From Sedimentisphaerales bacterium (GTDB lineage Bacteria > Planctomycetota > Phycisphaerae > Sedimentisphaerales > Anaerohalosphaeraceae): a stretch of 64,000 nucleotides of DNA. A model generated the notes under the pieces. It had not been told where the DNA came from, made no database searches, and saw only the letters and a program-made list of their open reading frames with translations. Both the position numbers and the translations under genes were made by a program. Location of the stretch: contig JANQGW010000149.1 of the NCBI GenBank assembly GCA_028282905.1, positions 1 through 64,000 of the forward strand. The letters are read 5' to 3'. This document shows positions 1 to 8,535 of the stretch, one piece after another. The number at the start of each line of letters is the position of its first letter. Position 1 is the stretch's first letter.

Positions 1-275
1 TTAAAACGCTGACCCGCAGCGCCAGTCTTGACCAACCAACCAATATTACACAAACCCTCTGGCAGCAGGCAAAAGAACTGTTTACCAAATGGCACAAATC
101 CCGCGGCGGTGCCCTCCGGCTGCTGGGCTTCGGCGTTTCCGGCCTGACCACTGAAGGTACCGGCCAGAAAATGCTGTTTGCCGATCCACAGGATCAAAAA
201 CAAAAGAAACTTGACACCGCCTTCGACAGCATCCGCAACAAATACGGGGCCAACAGCCTTAAACGCGGCGGTTAA
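1..275 (+). CDS. dinB: DNA polymerase IV (Y-family), C-terminal fragment
   Basis: The frame is open from the window edge and stops at 273-275, giving about 90 residues. It contains RLLGFGVSGLT followed by a LFADP segment, a KQKKLDTAFDSIRNKYG helix and a KRGG end. This matches the little-finger domain and C-terminal tail of DinB-type error-prone polymerases, which bypass DNA lesions. The catalytic palm and the start lie outside the window, so polymerase activity cannot be judged. The 164 bases to the next gene show no clear terminator. The family call rests on the tail alone and is fairly, not fully, certain. Confidence 0.72.
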   Translation, partial: KTLTRSASLDQPTNITQTLWQQAKELFTKWHKSRGGALRLLGFGVSGLTTEGTGQKMLFADPQDQKQKKLDTAFDSIRNKYGANSLKRGG

Positions 276-438
276 CTATATCACCGGCAACCACAAGAGT
301 TCCTTAAGCATTTTATTGAAGACCGCTTATCTGCCATTGACAATCTCGGTATAACTCGTCATAATTGATGTTTGGGGTTTTAATTTGACGGCGACAATTA
401 CATCCAGACTCAATAATGACGAAATGGTAGTGAAAACA

Positions 439-1296
439 ATGAAAAAAAACGCTTTTACGCTAATTGAACTGCTCGTCGTCATCGCTATCATCGCCCTGCT
501 GTTATCGATTGTGCTTCCCAGCCTAAGCAAGGCGAAAGATAAAGCCAAAAACGTCATCTGCCGGACACATGTGAAAGGTATCGGCGTCGCAATCTTACTC
601 TATCTGGATGACAACGAATCCAGGGCGTTTAATAACAGAAACACCAACGGACACCTCTGGTACGACGATAAAGGCGACGTAATTACACCGGACAATGCCG
701 GCTGGTGGCCGGATGCCTATTGGGCGGTGGGCTACGGAGCATACACTTCAGATGAAAAAGTTTTTAGCTGTCCTTCGTTTGTCTTAAAGGACGTGGGAGC
801 ATTGATGTATTCCAACCGCTCCAATTACCAAACCACCCAAACCAATCTGAAACGGGCGGCCGGGTATGCGTTGAACAGCTTCTTTTTTCGTGATCCGGAG
901 GCATCCAGCACCAGCCAAAACAGATATAACCGTAAAATAAGTACGCTGAAGTCTCCGAGCCGCTTTATCATCACCCATGACCACATGGAGCCGAAAATTG
1001 AAGGCAATTCAAGCGGCGGCGAACAGAATGATATGCTGTATATACCTGCCGGCAATTCATATAACCTGTCACAATACCGCACAGGCTCTCGACGAGAATA
1101 CTATGGCAATATATTCAGACATTCCAAAAAGAACAAGAACTGGGATGAACCATCGCAGCGGGCCACACGCACACCACTTATTGATCAAAATCCAAACGGC
1201 AATGTAAACGTCCTGTTTGCTGACGGCAGCGCCGACAAAATCATGGAAACAACAGGGCACAATATTCCCTATAGTATGTACAGCGGCACCGACTGA
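439..1296 (+). CDS. Prepilin-type (type II pseudopilin-like) protein
   Basis: The start at 439 gives MKKNAFTLIELLVVIAII, a class III prepilin signal with a methylation-type Phe and the conserved Glu five residues later. An upstream in-frame ATG at 385 would bury this signal behind 18 residues and is rejected. The residue before the cleavage site is Ala rather than the usual Gly. About 285 residues follow, ending near NVNVLFADGSADKI, the tail motif of the large prepilin family of Planctomycetes and Verrucomicrobia (H-X9-DG type, here without the His). It is probably an exported pseudopilus-like or surface protein processed by PilD. It stands alone with no secretion genes beside it, and its substrate or partner is unknown. 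Confidence 0.8.
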   Translation: MKKNAFTLIELLVVIAIIALLLSIVLPSLSKAKDKAKNVICRTHVKGIGVAILLYLDDNESRAFNNRNTNGHLWYDDKGDVITPDNAGWWPDAYWAVGYGAYTSDEKVFSCPSFVLKDVGALMYSNRSNYQTTQTNLKRAAGYALNSFFFRDPEASSTSQNRYNRKISTLKSPSRFIITHDHMEPKIEGNSSGGEQNDMLYIPAGNSYNLSQYRTGSRREYYGNIFRHSKKNKNWDEPSQRATRTPLIDQNPNGNVNVLFADGSADKIMETTGHNIPYSMYSGTD

Positions 1297-1395
1297 GGAC
1301 AAGATGTGTTGATTTTGCCCCAAAAGCTGTCATTGATATTTCGCTGCTTTTGGATGTTTTGTTTATTGAACTTACCATAAACAAGTTTGAGCCAT

Positions 1396-2157
1396 TCACT
1401 CATGAATTGCTGAAATCACGGTTTTCAACGTCGCTTCATGAGCCTTTTTGGCCGTTTCCAGATCTACCTTGGGCCCAACATGGATAAATCCTGAAACTTT
1501 ACAGCGCTTATTTCGAATCTGGTAGTCCGCCGCTAAAAACGTCAGGTAATTGCATAGAAAATCTCCCGGGTCACCATCGATATCGGCCCAGACCTTCAAA
1601 TCAGGCACCACTTCGGATACTGCCTCGCGAATCGCTTCGGCCGGCAGCGTCAGCGGTACTACTTCGCCATCCTCATAGGTCTTACTAAACCCGCAAAAAC
1701 ATCCCGGCTGTGTCGGCTCCAGAAAATCATTGCGCCAGACCTCTAAATGCCGGGCGTTGCACTCGATCTCCCACGGACCATGGCCCAGCCCATAACAAAT
1801 GATGGCTTCGGGGCGGTGCTTTCTCACAACGCGATGAAAATCCGACCAGGTATCCTGATAATCCACCTCAAAATCACCGTCACCTTTCGGATTAACCTTA
1901 GTGCCGCCGGGAAATGTCGGAAAAAAAGCCACAACATCATAACCGCTGCCCTGCCAGTTCTCGCCCTGCCAGCCGACAGGGTTCAATTCCGCGTCCTGAC
2001 TGAACGGTATCAGCATCTCATTGGTGGGCGGCCAGTATCCTGTCAGCAAAACTGTTTTGGGTCGGCTGCACCCACCGGTTATTTGCATAAATAAACTCAC
2101 ACCAACCAACAGCAGAGTATTTTTAATGATTGTCTGACTTCTATTAGATAATTTCAT
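1396..2157 (-). CDS. Lipoprotein related to pyroglutamyl peptidase I (family C15)
   Basis: The 253-residue protein begins MKLSNRSQ and has a hydrophobic stretch ending in ITGGCSRP, a lipobox with Cys as the lipidated residue. The rest resembles cysteine peptidase family C15. It opens with VLLTGYWPP, has a Glu in a WEIECNARH block, a Cys in FLCNYL and a His in FIHVG, in the order Glu-Cys-His expected of the triad. C15 enzymes remove N-terminal pyroglutamate and are normally cytoplasmic, so a lipid-anchored member is unusual. A GAGG lies nine bases before this ATG. A TTG at 2172 is also open but less likely. It is transcribed away from nrdJ, so the two share the upstream region. Confidence 0.66.
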   Translation of the reverse strand: MKLSNRSQTIIKNTLLLVGVSLFMQITGGCSRPKTVLLTGYWPPTNEMLIPFSQDAELNPVGWQGENWQGSGYDVVAFFPTFPGGTKVNPKGDGDFEVDYQDTWSDFHRVVRKHRPEAIICYGLGHGPWEIECNARHLEVWRNDFLEPTQPGCFCGFSKTYEDGEVVPLTLPAEAIREAVSEVVPDLKVWADIDGDPGDFLCNYLTFLAADYQIRNKRCKVSGFIHVGPKVDLETAKKAHEATLKTVISAIHE

Positions 2158-2510
2158 TGCAGTAAGCCTCAATGCGTCTCAGAGAAAACGATAACAGTCA
2201 TAAGACGATAGCGGAAAAAACGATTTTCGTACAGTTTATTTTCCGCGATTGAAATAAAAGTAAGCAAAACTCCATTAGTGTAAAACCCGTGCCAAAAGGA
2301 CTTTAAAAAATAGCTGAACGTCCGTATAAAAATTTTTTTTATCCGTTAATCTCTTGTTTTCAAGAACTAACGTCAATCACACTTTTTTTTTGCTTTTTTA
2401 GACTTGTATCACGACCCGCGACCTGTATATTAGCGTAATAGCTAATGGCTACATGTTGTTATTTCACTGAACGATTATTCTACATCTTGTATTCATACAG
2501 GGAGGTTAAA
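2158..2510. other. Divergent intergenic region upstream of nrdJ
   Basis: This 353-base AT-rich stretch separates the minus-strand lipoprotein gene from nrdJ. It holds homopolymer runs (T8 and T9 near 2331-2395) and a weak sigma-70-like pair, TTGTAT at 2404 and TATATT at 2426, sixteen bases apart. I see no cobalamin riboswitch B12 box although the downstream enzyme uses cobalamin. No small ORF is convincing. Confidence 0.4.
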
Positions 2511-5500
2511 ATGTCCAACGAACGGATTCGCAATGAGGGCGAACGTAACATTAATTCAGACTTTAAACCATGGGAGAAGTCCGGTAATATGGCTGAAAAG
2601 GGGCTTAAAATCAAGCCGCATTTTGCCACGCCCGGCACCCATCCGTTCGATGAATTAGAGTGGGACCAGCGTCAGGCCAAGATTGCGGACGAAACCGGAA
2701 AGGCCATTTTTGAGCAAAATGACGTGGAAGTACCCGCAAACTGGAGTCAACTGGCAACAAAAGTCGTTGTCAGCAAGTACTTTTACGGCGATATGACCAC
2801 CGGCCAGCGTGAACGCTCGGTCAAGCAGTTGGTTCACCGCGTTTGCCGGGCCATCGCCGACCGCGGCCTCAAGGACGGCTACTTTGCGACCCAGGAAGAC
2901 GCCGAAGCCTATTATAACGAACTGACCTACCTGTGCGTCAACCAATACGGTGCCTTCAACTCGCCGGTCTGGTTCAATGTGGGCCTGCACGACGTTTACG
3001 GCGTCAAGGGCAGCGAGCACAACTTCTACTGGGATCAGGAAGAAAACAAGGCTGTCCCCTGCGAAAGCAGTTACGAATATCCGCAGGCATCGGCCTGCTT
3101 TATCCAGTCGGTCGATGACACGATGGACGATATCATGCGTCTGGCCCGCAGCGAAGCGATGCTCTTTAAGCATGGCTCCGGCACCGGCACAGATATGTCC
3201 ACGCTCCGCAGCAGCAAGGAAAAGCTCTCCGGCGGCGGTAATCCCTCCGGTCCGCTGAGCTTTATGCGGGTATTCGATCAGATCGCAGCGGTGATTAAGT
3301 CCGGCGGAAAAACACGCCGCGCCGCCAAGATGCAGTCGCTGATGATCGGCCACCCGGACATCAAAGACTTCATCACCTGCAAGACCGAAGAAGAAAAGAA
3401 GGCCTGGGCCTTGATGGAAGAAGGCTACACTGCCGACGACGCCTACAACAGCGTTATGTTCCAGAACGCCAACCTGTCGGTCCGCGTCACCGATGACTTC
3501 ATGGATGCTGTCGAAAAGGACGGCAAGTGGACCACCAAGTCCGTTACCACCGGTGAAGACATCGATGACCTGTCGGCCCGCGAGTTGATGGATATGATCT
3601 CCGAGGGTACCCGCGTCTGCGGCGACCCCGGTCTGCAGTACCACACAACCATCAATAAATGGCACACCTGCCCGAATTCAGGCCCGATCAACGCCTCGAA
3701 TCCGTGCAGCGAATACATGTTTGTCAATAATTCAGCCTGTAACCTCGCCTCGCTGAACCTGATGAAGTTCCGCAACGAGGACGGTTCTTTCGATATCGAC
3801 AACTTCAAACGGGCCATCCGCCTGTTTATCATTGCCCAGGAAATCCTGGTCGATAACGGCAGCTACCCGGAAGCCCGCATCACCGAAAACAGCCACCGCT
3901 TCCGTCCGTTGGGACTGGGTTACGCGAATCTTGGCTGTTTGATGATGAGCCTGGCAATGCCGTACGATTCCGATCAGGCCCGTGCCTGGGCGGGTGCCAT
4001 TACCGCGATTATGACCGGTACCGCCTATTCGGTCAGTGCTGAAGTTGCGGCGATCAAAGGCGCATTCGATGATTTCGAAGCTAACAAAGACGCGATGCTT
4101 AACGTCATCGGAATGCACCGGGAGCACGCGTACAACATTCCGGAAATGCACTGCCCGGACTACCTGCTCAGCAGTGCTAAAAACGCCTGGGACCAGGCCT
4201 TTGACGCCGGCAGCCAGCACGGCTACCGCAACGCACAGGCCACCGTACTGGCTCCGACCGGCACCATCGGCTTTATGATGGACTGCGACACCACGGGCGT
4301 CGAGCCGGACATCGCGCTGGTCAAGTACAAACTGCTGGCCGGCGGCGGCATGCTCAAGCTGGTTAACCGCACCGTTCCGATGGCTCTGGAACGTTTGGGT
4401 TACAGCGCCGACGAAATTCAGCAGATTTGCGACACCATCGACGCCGATGACACAATCGAAACGTCCAAGATCATCCGCGAAGAACATCTGCCGATCTTTG
4501 ACTGTGCGTTCAAAGCCAAAAACGGCAAGCGGCACATCCATTACGCCGCACATTTGAAAATGATGGCCGCGGTACAGCCGTTCCTGTCCGGTGCCATCAG
4601 TAAAACCATTAATATGCCGACCGAAAGTACCGCTGATGAAATCGCGACGGCATACATGGAAGGCTGGAAGATGGGCCTCAAGGCCGTGGCGATCTACCGC
4701 GACGGTTCCAAACGCCTCCAGCCGGTGAATACCGACACCAAGAGCGACGACAAGAAGAAGAAAAAGGCCGCCGATGACGCACCGGCCGCACGTCCGTTCC
4801 GCCGCCGTCTGTCCGAGACGCGGCAGTCACTGACGCACAAATTCTCTGTCGCCGGTCACGAAGGATATCTAACGGTGGGGCTGTACGAGGACGGTCAGCC
4901 TGGTGAACTGTTTATCACCATGGCCAAGGAGGGCAGCACCGTTGGGGGGCTTATGGACGTTGTCGGCACCTGCGTATCAATGGCTCTGCAGTACGGCGTG
5001 CCGCTGATCACGCTGGTCGATAAATTCCGCCACGCACGTTTTGAGCCGGCGGGCATGACGTCCAACAAGAATATTCCGTTTGCCAAGAGTCTGATCGACT
5101 ATATCTTCTGCTGGATGGGCTGTCAGTTTATTCCGGGATACGCGGAAAAAAATACGCCCAACCGCACGCCGGCACCGGCTGCGGACAATAAAAACAGCAC
5201 CACGGCCAAGGAACTGGTCAAAAAGACCCAGGATCTGGCCAAGAAGATCGATCAGGCCAAGGCCATCGGCAAGAAACCTGCCGACAAGGCTGCCCAACCA
5301 GTGAAAGAGGCGCCTGCCGCCAAACCTGCGGCTCCGAAGGTTTCCGACCGGTTCGCCGAACAGACCGCTGACCGCGTCGTCCAGACCGTCACCAGCGCGA
5401 TCACCGGCGACGACGGTACCAAGACCGCGGCTATGGGACAGTTTAATGAGCAGTTCAACCATTTCCAGGACGACGCCCCGGCCTGTGACGTCTGCGGTAG

Positions 5501-5567
5501 CATTTGCGTCCGCAACGGCACCTGCTACCGCTGCTTCAACTGCGGCAACTCCATGGGATGCTCCTAA
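2511..5567 (+). CDS. nrdJ: Adenosylcobalamin-dependent (class II) ribonucleoside-diphosphate reductase
   Basis: It reduces ribonucleotides to deoxyribonucleotides with a cobalamin-generated thiyl radical, without oxygen or an R2 subunit. The 1018-residue chain starts at 2511 after GGGAGGTTAAA; the frame is open further upstream but lacks a ribosome site there. Visible signatures are ACFIQSVDDTMDDIM (substrate-side Cys), NPCSEYMF (radical Cys and Glu of the active site), and PTGTIGFMMDCDTTGVEPD. A Lys/Ala-rich linker near residues 880-960 leads to a C-terminal CDVC...CYRCFNCG cysteine cluster typical of the long vitamin-B12 form, thought to serve re-reduction or metal binding. It is followed by a strong terminator, so it is probably monocistronic. 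Confidence 0.95.
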   Translation: MSNERIRNEGERNINSDFKPWEKSGNMAEKGLKIKPHFATPGTHPFDELEWDQRQAKIADETGKAIFEQNDVEVPANWSQLATKVVVSKYFYGDMTTGQRERSVKQLVHRVCRAIADRGLKDGYFATQEDAEAYYNELTYLCVNQYGAFNSPVWFNVGLHDVYGVKGSEHNFYWDQEENKAVPCESSYEYPQASACFIQSVDDTMDDIMRLARSEAMLFKHGSGTGTDMSTLRSSKEKLSGGGNPSGPLSFMRVFDQIAAVIKSGGKTRRAAKMQSLMIGHPDIKDFITCKTEEEKKAWALMEEGYTADDAYNSVMFQNANLSVRVTDDFMDAVEKDGKWTTKSVTTGEDIDDLSARELMDMISEGTRVCGDPGLQYHTTINKWHTCPNSGPINASNPCSEYMFVNNSACNLASLNLMKFRNEDGSFDIDNFKRAIRLFIIAQEILVDNGSYPEARITENSHRFRPLGLGYANLGCLMMSLAMPYDSDQARAWAGAITAIMTGTAYSVSAEVAAIKGAFDDFEANKDAMLNVIGMHREHAYNIPEMHCPDYLLSSAKNAWDQAFDAGSQHGYRNAQATVLAPTGTIGFMMDCDTTGVEPDIALVKYKLLAGGGMLKLVNRTVPMALERLGYSADEIQQICDTIDADDTIETSKIIREEHLPIFDCAFKAKNGKRHIHYAAHLKMMAAVQPFLSGAISKTINMPTESTADEIATAYMEGWKMGLKAVAIYRDGSKRLQPVNTDTKSDDKKKKKAADDAPAARPFRRRLSETRQSLTHKFSVAGHEGYLTVGLYEDGQPGELFITMAKEGSTVGGLMDVVGTCVSMALQYGVPLITLVDKFRHARFEPAGMTSNKNIPFAKSLIDYIFCWMGCQFIPGYAEKNTPNRTPAPAADNKNSTTAKELVKKTQDLAKKIDQAKAIGKKPADKAAQPVKEAPAAKPAAPKVSDRFAEQTADRVVQTVTSAITGDDGTKTAAMGQFNEQFNHFQDDAPACDVCGSICVRNGTCYRCFNCGNSMGCS

Positions 5568-5603
5568 AGCACCCCATGACTTAAACAAGTAACTTCTCCA
5601 ACC

Positions 5604-5640
5604 CACCCCCCGCAACTTCGGTTGCGGGGGGTGTTTTTTA
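5604..5640 (+). terminator. Rho-independent terminator of nrdJ
   Basis: A perfect 13-bp stem (5604-5616 with 5621-5633) closes on a TTCG tetraloop and is followed by TTTTTT. It lies 36 bases after the nrdJ stop. Confidence 0.93.
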
Positions 5641-5679
5641 TCCTGCCCGCCTCTTTTGCATCCGCCAGACAGGTTTTTG

Positions 5680-5708
5680 TTGAGAAATCAGCGTTTGTGT
5701 GCTATAGT
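5680..5708 (+). promoter_or_regulatory. Sigma-70-type promoter of the 5761 gene
   Basis: TTGAGA at 5680-5685 and TATAGT at 5703-5708 are separated by 17 bases. The predicted start, near 5715, gives a leader of about 45 bases to the ATG at 5761. Confidence 0.7.
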
Positions 5709-5760
5709 AAGGCCATCGTTAACAGCAGGCTAATCAAACATTATAATAAAGGGATCGATC

Positions 5761-5964
5761 ATGTGCGACAATCATCCGGGCGGCAATAAAGACTGTAAAA
5801 GCGACGAACATATCAAACACCTGTGTTTTCTCCTCTCGGACGGATTCGACGAGAAAAATCCGGACGAATTCAAGGGCCTGGTCGAAGAACCCCGCTTCCA
5901 ATGTCACACCTGCGGCCGGACGGCACACTCGGCGGAAAATGTCTGTATGCCGATTGAGCTGTAA
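5761..5964 (+). CDS. Small Cys-rich protein of unknown function
   Basis: A 67-residue protein with its own good promoter and an AAGGG ribosome site. It opens MCDNHPGGNKDCKSDEHIKH, then has LCFLLSDGF, and ends with CHTCGRTAHSAENVCMPIEL. The last part spaces Cys, His and Cys residues (CHTCG, a His, then a Cys six residues on) in a way that suggests one zinc site. The N-terminal Cys/His residues could form another. No signal peptide or membrane segment is present. It lies between nrdJ and the ribosomal protein operon with terminators or promoters on both sides, so it is likely an independent unit. I do not recognise a named family. Confidence 0.72.
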   Translation: MCDNHPGGNKDCKSDEHIKHLCFLLSDGFDEKNPDEFKGLVEEPRFQCHTCGRTAHSAENVCMPIEL

Positions 5965-6114
5965 ACAGGTGATTCTGCCTGAAAATCCGCGTTATCAGCA
6001 TCAAAAACAGGGCAATTGCGTATTTACCCCCCGCAACTGGGTTGCGAGCGTTAAAACCTTTAGCACTGCAGGCCCCAAACACCCGCTGATTTGCGGTTTT
6101 TTGCGAAAAAGCAG

Positions 6115-6142
6115 TTGACAGGTCTGGATATAAGGCTATAAT
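6115..6142 (+). promoter_or_regulatory. Consensus promoter of rplM-rpsI
   Basis: TTGACA at 6115-6120 and TATAAT at 6137-6142, both perfect consensus hexamers, are 16 bases apart. This is the strongest plus-strand promoter in the window, as expected for ribosomal protein genes. Confidence 0.88.
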
Positions 6143-6148
6143 AACTCG

Positions 6149-6282
6149 CTTTCAATGAGGTCCGCAGGTGATTTACAGCCTCATAACGCAGTGCTTTTGC
6201 CTGCAAAACGGTCCTAACCGCCTTTGACGGCGGGGTTTAAACGCGATAATCGCTCTAACAATTGTGGAATTGGTAAGACATT
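6149..6282 (+). promoter_or_regulatory. Candidate structured leader of the rplM operon
   Basis: About 134 bases separate the predicted transcription start from the rplM ATG. The stretch can form short helices: GCAGG near 6163 with CCTGC near 6200, and CCGCC/GGCGG around a TTTGA loop near 6220-6235. Leaders of L13-S9 operons bind an operon protein for feedback control in some bacteria. Whether this one does is inference; the sequence does not visibly match the known Bacillus L13 leader. Confidence 0.3.
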
Positions 6283-6711
6283 ATGAAGAGTTTTTTAGCA
6301 AAAAAAGAAACAGTCGAGCGTAACTGGCGTGTGGTTGACGCCAGCGATCAGATTCTCGGCCGCATGGCGGTCAAGGTCGCTACCGCCCTGATGGGCAAAG
6401 ACAAACCGACCTACACGCCCCACGTTGATACCGGCGACTACGTTATTGTCGTCAACGCCGAGAAGATCCGCGTGACCGGCAACAAAGCCGATACCAAAGA
6501 ATACCAGACCTACAGCCATTATCCCGGCGGCCAGAAGATCATCCCCTTCACCCGGCTGATGGAACGTCATCCGGAACGCGTCGTTGAGCTGGCGGTCAAA
6601 CGCATGCTGCCCAAGAACAAGCTGGGACGTGCCATGTTCAAGAAACTGAAAGTTTACAGCGGCCCGAATCACGATCACGCCGCTCAGCAACCCGTAACCA
6701 TGGAACTTTAA
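6283..6711 (+). CDS. rplM: Large-subunit ribosomal protein L13 (uL13)
   Basis: The 142-residue protein is of standard length and includes [37 protein letters not shown], a YSHYPGG segment and [20 protein letters not shown], all hallmark L13 blocks. It binds 23S rRNA early in 50S assembly. It is the first gene of a two-gene operon with rpsI, 18 bases upstream, an order conserved across bacteria. Expression should come from the consensus promoter at 6115-6142. Confidence 0.98.
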   Translation: MKSFLAKKETVERNWRVVDASDQILGRMAVKVATALMGKDKPTYTPHVDTGDYVIVVNAEKIRVTGNKADTKEYQTYSHYPGGQKIIPFTRLMERHPERVVELAVKRMLPKNKLGRAMFKKLKVYSGPNHDHAAQQPVTMEL

Positions 6712-6729
6712 TTCTAATACGGAATAGTT

Positions 6730-7224
6730 ATGACAGATACACAAAACGATAGCCCGTTGATTGATCCGAATATCGTCGCCGAAGCGCCCACAGAGGCAGC
6801 TACCGCAGTGACCGCCAAGCCCGCTACGCCGGACAAAGGCGGCTTCATCTGGGGTACCGGTCGTCGTAAAAGCAGTGTTGCACGCGTCCGCGTCAAACCC
6901 GGCACCGGCAAACTGATGATCAACAACCGCCAGGTTCACGAATACTTCAGCCAGGACAAGGACCGCAACGCGGTTATGGCTCCGCTGAAAGCCGCAGATA
7001 TGACCTCTTCCATGGACGTCTTCGTCAATGTTGGCGGCGGCGGCACAACCGGCCAGTCCGGTGCGACCGTTCTCGGTATCGCCCGTGCTCTGAAGAACTA
7101 CGACCCGAACCTGCAAAACGTCCTGCGTGACGGCGGCTACCTGACACGTGACAGCCGTATGGTCGAACGTAAGAAACCCGGTAAGCCCGGCGCACGCAAG
7201 AGCTTCCAGTTCTCGAAACGTTAA
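6730..7224 (+). CDS. rpsI: Small-subunit ribosomal protein S9 (uS9)
   Basis: The 164-residue protein ends KPGARKSFQFSKR, the basic C-terminal tail of S9 that reaches the decoding site P-tRNA. The conserved core starts at about residue 38 with WGTGRRKSSVARVRVKPGTG. The first 37 residues are an acidic, Ala/Thr-rich extension not found in E. coli S9. A later start is unlikely because no ATG lies near the core. The gene sits 18 bases behind rplM and is closed by an intrinsic terminator. Confidence 0.97.
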   Translation: MTDTQNDSPLIDPNIVAEAPTEAATAVTAKPATPDKGGFIWGTGRRKSSVARVRVKPGTGKLMINNRQVHEYFSQDKDRNAVMAPLKAADMTSSMDVFVNVGGGGTTGQSGATVLGIARALKNYDPNLQNVLRDGGYLTRDSRMVERKKPGKPGARKSFQFSKR

Positions 7225-7254
7225 TTTGCATTACTGGACAAGACCGATTACAAT

Positions 7255-7281
7255 AAGCCGCCGGAATGGGCGGCTTTTTTT
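7255..7281 (+). terminator. Rho-independent terminator of rplM-rpsI
   Basis: Stem AAGCCGCC (7255-7262) pairs with GGCGGCTT (7269-7276) around a six-base loop and runs into seven T. It is 30 bases after the rpsI stop. Confidence 0.9.
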
Positions 7282-7330
7282 ATGGACTGATTTAACAAAA
7301 ACCGCGGATTAACACCAAAACTGTTTTTTC

Positions 7331-7400
7331 TGTCATCCCAGCCTCCGAGCCGGGATCCATAGCGGAAATGACTGGATGCCGGATCGAGTCCGGCATGACA
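7331..7400. repeat. GTCAT...ATGAC intergenic inverted repeat
   Basis: A pair of GC-rich half-palindromes reads GTCATCCCAGCC...GGGATCC and then GGATGCCGGATC...GGCATGAC. Related pieces occur near 44953 and 42871. The form is typical of dispersed, probably transcribed, intergenic repeats. No coding capacity is evident. Confidence 0.6.
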
Positions 7401-7429
7401 AATCTGACATATGAAAGGATTTTGATATC

Positions 7430-8437
7430 ATGGTAAGAGTAGCGATTATTGGAGCCAGCGGATATACGGGCGTTGAGTCAATCGAAATCATCCTGCGACA
7501 CCCGCAGGCGGAGATCGCCTATCTGACCGCCCTGCCGGATGAATGCGAACATGTCGCCGACACGTTCGGTCAGCTTCGCGGCCGGCTGGATATGGAAATC
7601 GAACCACTTGATTTGGATACGCTCGCTGCAAAGGCGGATGTGGCTCTGTGCTGTTTGCCGCATAAGGTGTCGATGGGTTTTGTGCCAAAACTGCTGAGTA
7701 CCGGTGTCAAAGTCATCGACTTTAGCGCCGACTACCGCATTAAGGACGTGGACCTGTACGAAAAATTCTATGTCCCGCATACAGACAGAGAAAATCTCGC
7801 CAATGCGGCTTACGGCTTGCCGGAACTGTTCCGCGAAGACATCAAGCAAACTAATCTCGTTGCCAACCCCGGCTGCTACCCGACGGGAGCTTCGCTGGCA
7901 CTGGCACCGTTGCTGAAAAACGGCCTGATCGAACCGACCGGGATTATCATCAGCTCTGTGACCGGCGTTTCCGGCGGCGGCAAAAACCCCTGCCCGATTT
8001 TCCATTTCCCGTATATGAACGAAAATATTTACCCCTACGGCGTTGGTGTTCATCGACATATGCCGGAGATGGAGCAGGTCACCTCATCGGTCGCCGGCAA
8101 AGACGTTACTCTGCTGTTCCAGCCGCACGTTGGCCCGTTCGACCGCGGCATTATTTCCAGCACCTATTCTGACCCGACAGGCGATGTAACCGCTGAGCAG
8201 TTAAACGCTTTGTATAACGAATTCTACGCCGACGAGCCTTTTGTACAAATCGTCACCGCCCCGCCGGCGGTTAAAAACGTCGCCAAAAGCAACTACTGCC
8301 ACATTTTCCCGACGGTGGCCAAAGGCAAGGTCGTCGTCTTTTCGGTGATTGACAATCTGATCAAAGGCGCTTCCGGTCAGGCAATCCAGAATATGAACAT
8401 CCTGTTCAACCTGCCGGAGACGATGGGTCTGGAATAG
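7430..8437 (+). CDS. argC: N-acetyl-gamma-glutamyl-phosphate reductase
   Basis: It catalyses the third step of arginine synthesis, NADPH-dependent reduction of N-acetylglutamyl phosphate to the semialdehyde. The 335 residues show the nucleotide-binding GASGYTGVE near the N-terminus, the FSADYRI segment and the active-site Cys149 in NPGCYPTG, followed by SGGGKNP. Length and layout match the long type I enzymes. The ATG follows GAAAGGATTTTGATATC. argJ lies about 10 kb downstream at 18127, so the pathway genes are loosely clustered rather than in one operon. Confidence 0.97.
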   Translation: MVRVAIIGASGYTGVESIEIILRHPQAEIAYLTALPDECEHVADTFGQLRGRLDMEIEPLDLDTLAAKADVALCCLPHKVSMGFVPKLLSTGVKVIDFSADYRIKDVDLYEKFYVPHTDRENLANAAYGLPELFREDIKQTNLVANPGCYPTGASLALAPLLKNGLIEPTGIIISSVTGVSGGGKNPCPIFHFPYMNENIYPYGVGVHRHMPEMEQVTSSVAGKDVTLLFQPHVGPFDRGIISSTYSDPTGDVTAEQLNALYNEFYADEPFVQIVTAPPAVKNVAKSNYCHIFPTVAKGKVVVFSVIDNLIKGASGQAIQNMNILFNLPETMGLE

Positions 8438-8448
8438 TGGATTTAAAC

Positions 8449-8519
8449 CATGAAGAGCATGAAGGACATGAAGAAATTATAATTAAGTAAACTTCATGCT
8501 CTTCATGAGCTTCATGGTA
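8449..8519. repeat. CATGAAG nonamer hairpin repeat
   Basis: Three direct nonamers (CATGAAGAG, CATGAAGGA, CATGAAGAA) are followed by three inverted copies (CTTCATGCT, CTTCATGAG, CTTCATGGT), so transcripts can form a long hairpin. It lies between argC and the nitrilase gene. Similar elements occur at 19360-19430 and 54005-54079. Confidence 0.75.
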
Positions 8520-8535
8520 ATATTGGAGCAAAGAA

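Noticed and set aside
2158-2510. Cobalamin riboswitch upstream of nrdJ
   Set aside because: NrdJ is B12-dependent, but no B12 box or the long multi-helix layout can be found before nrdJ.
2445-2510. Extended N-terminus of the ribonucleotide reductase from 2445
   Set aside because: The extra 22 residues follow no ribosome site and show no family resemblance, while GGGAGGTTAAA precedes the ATG at 2511.
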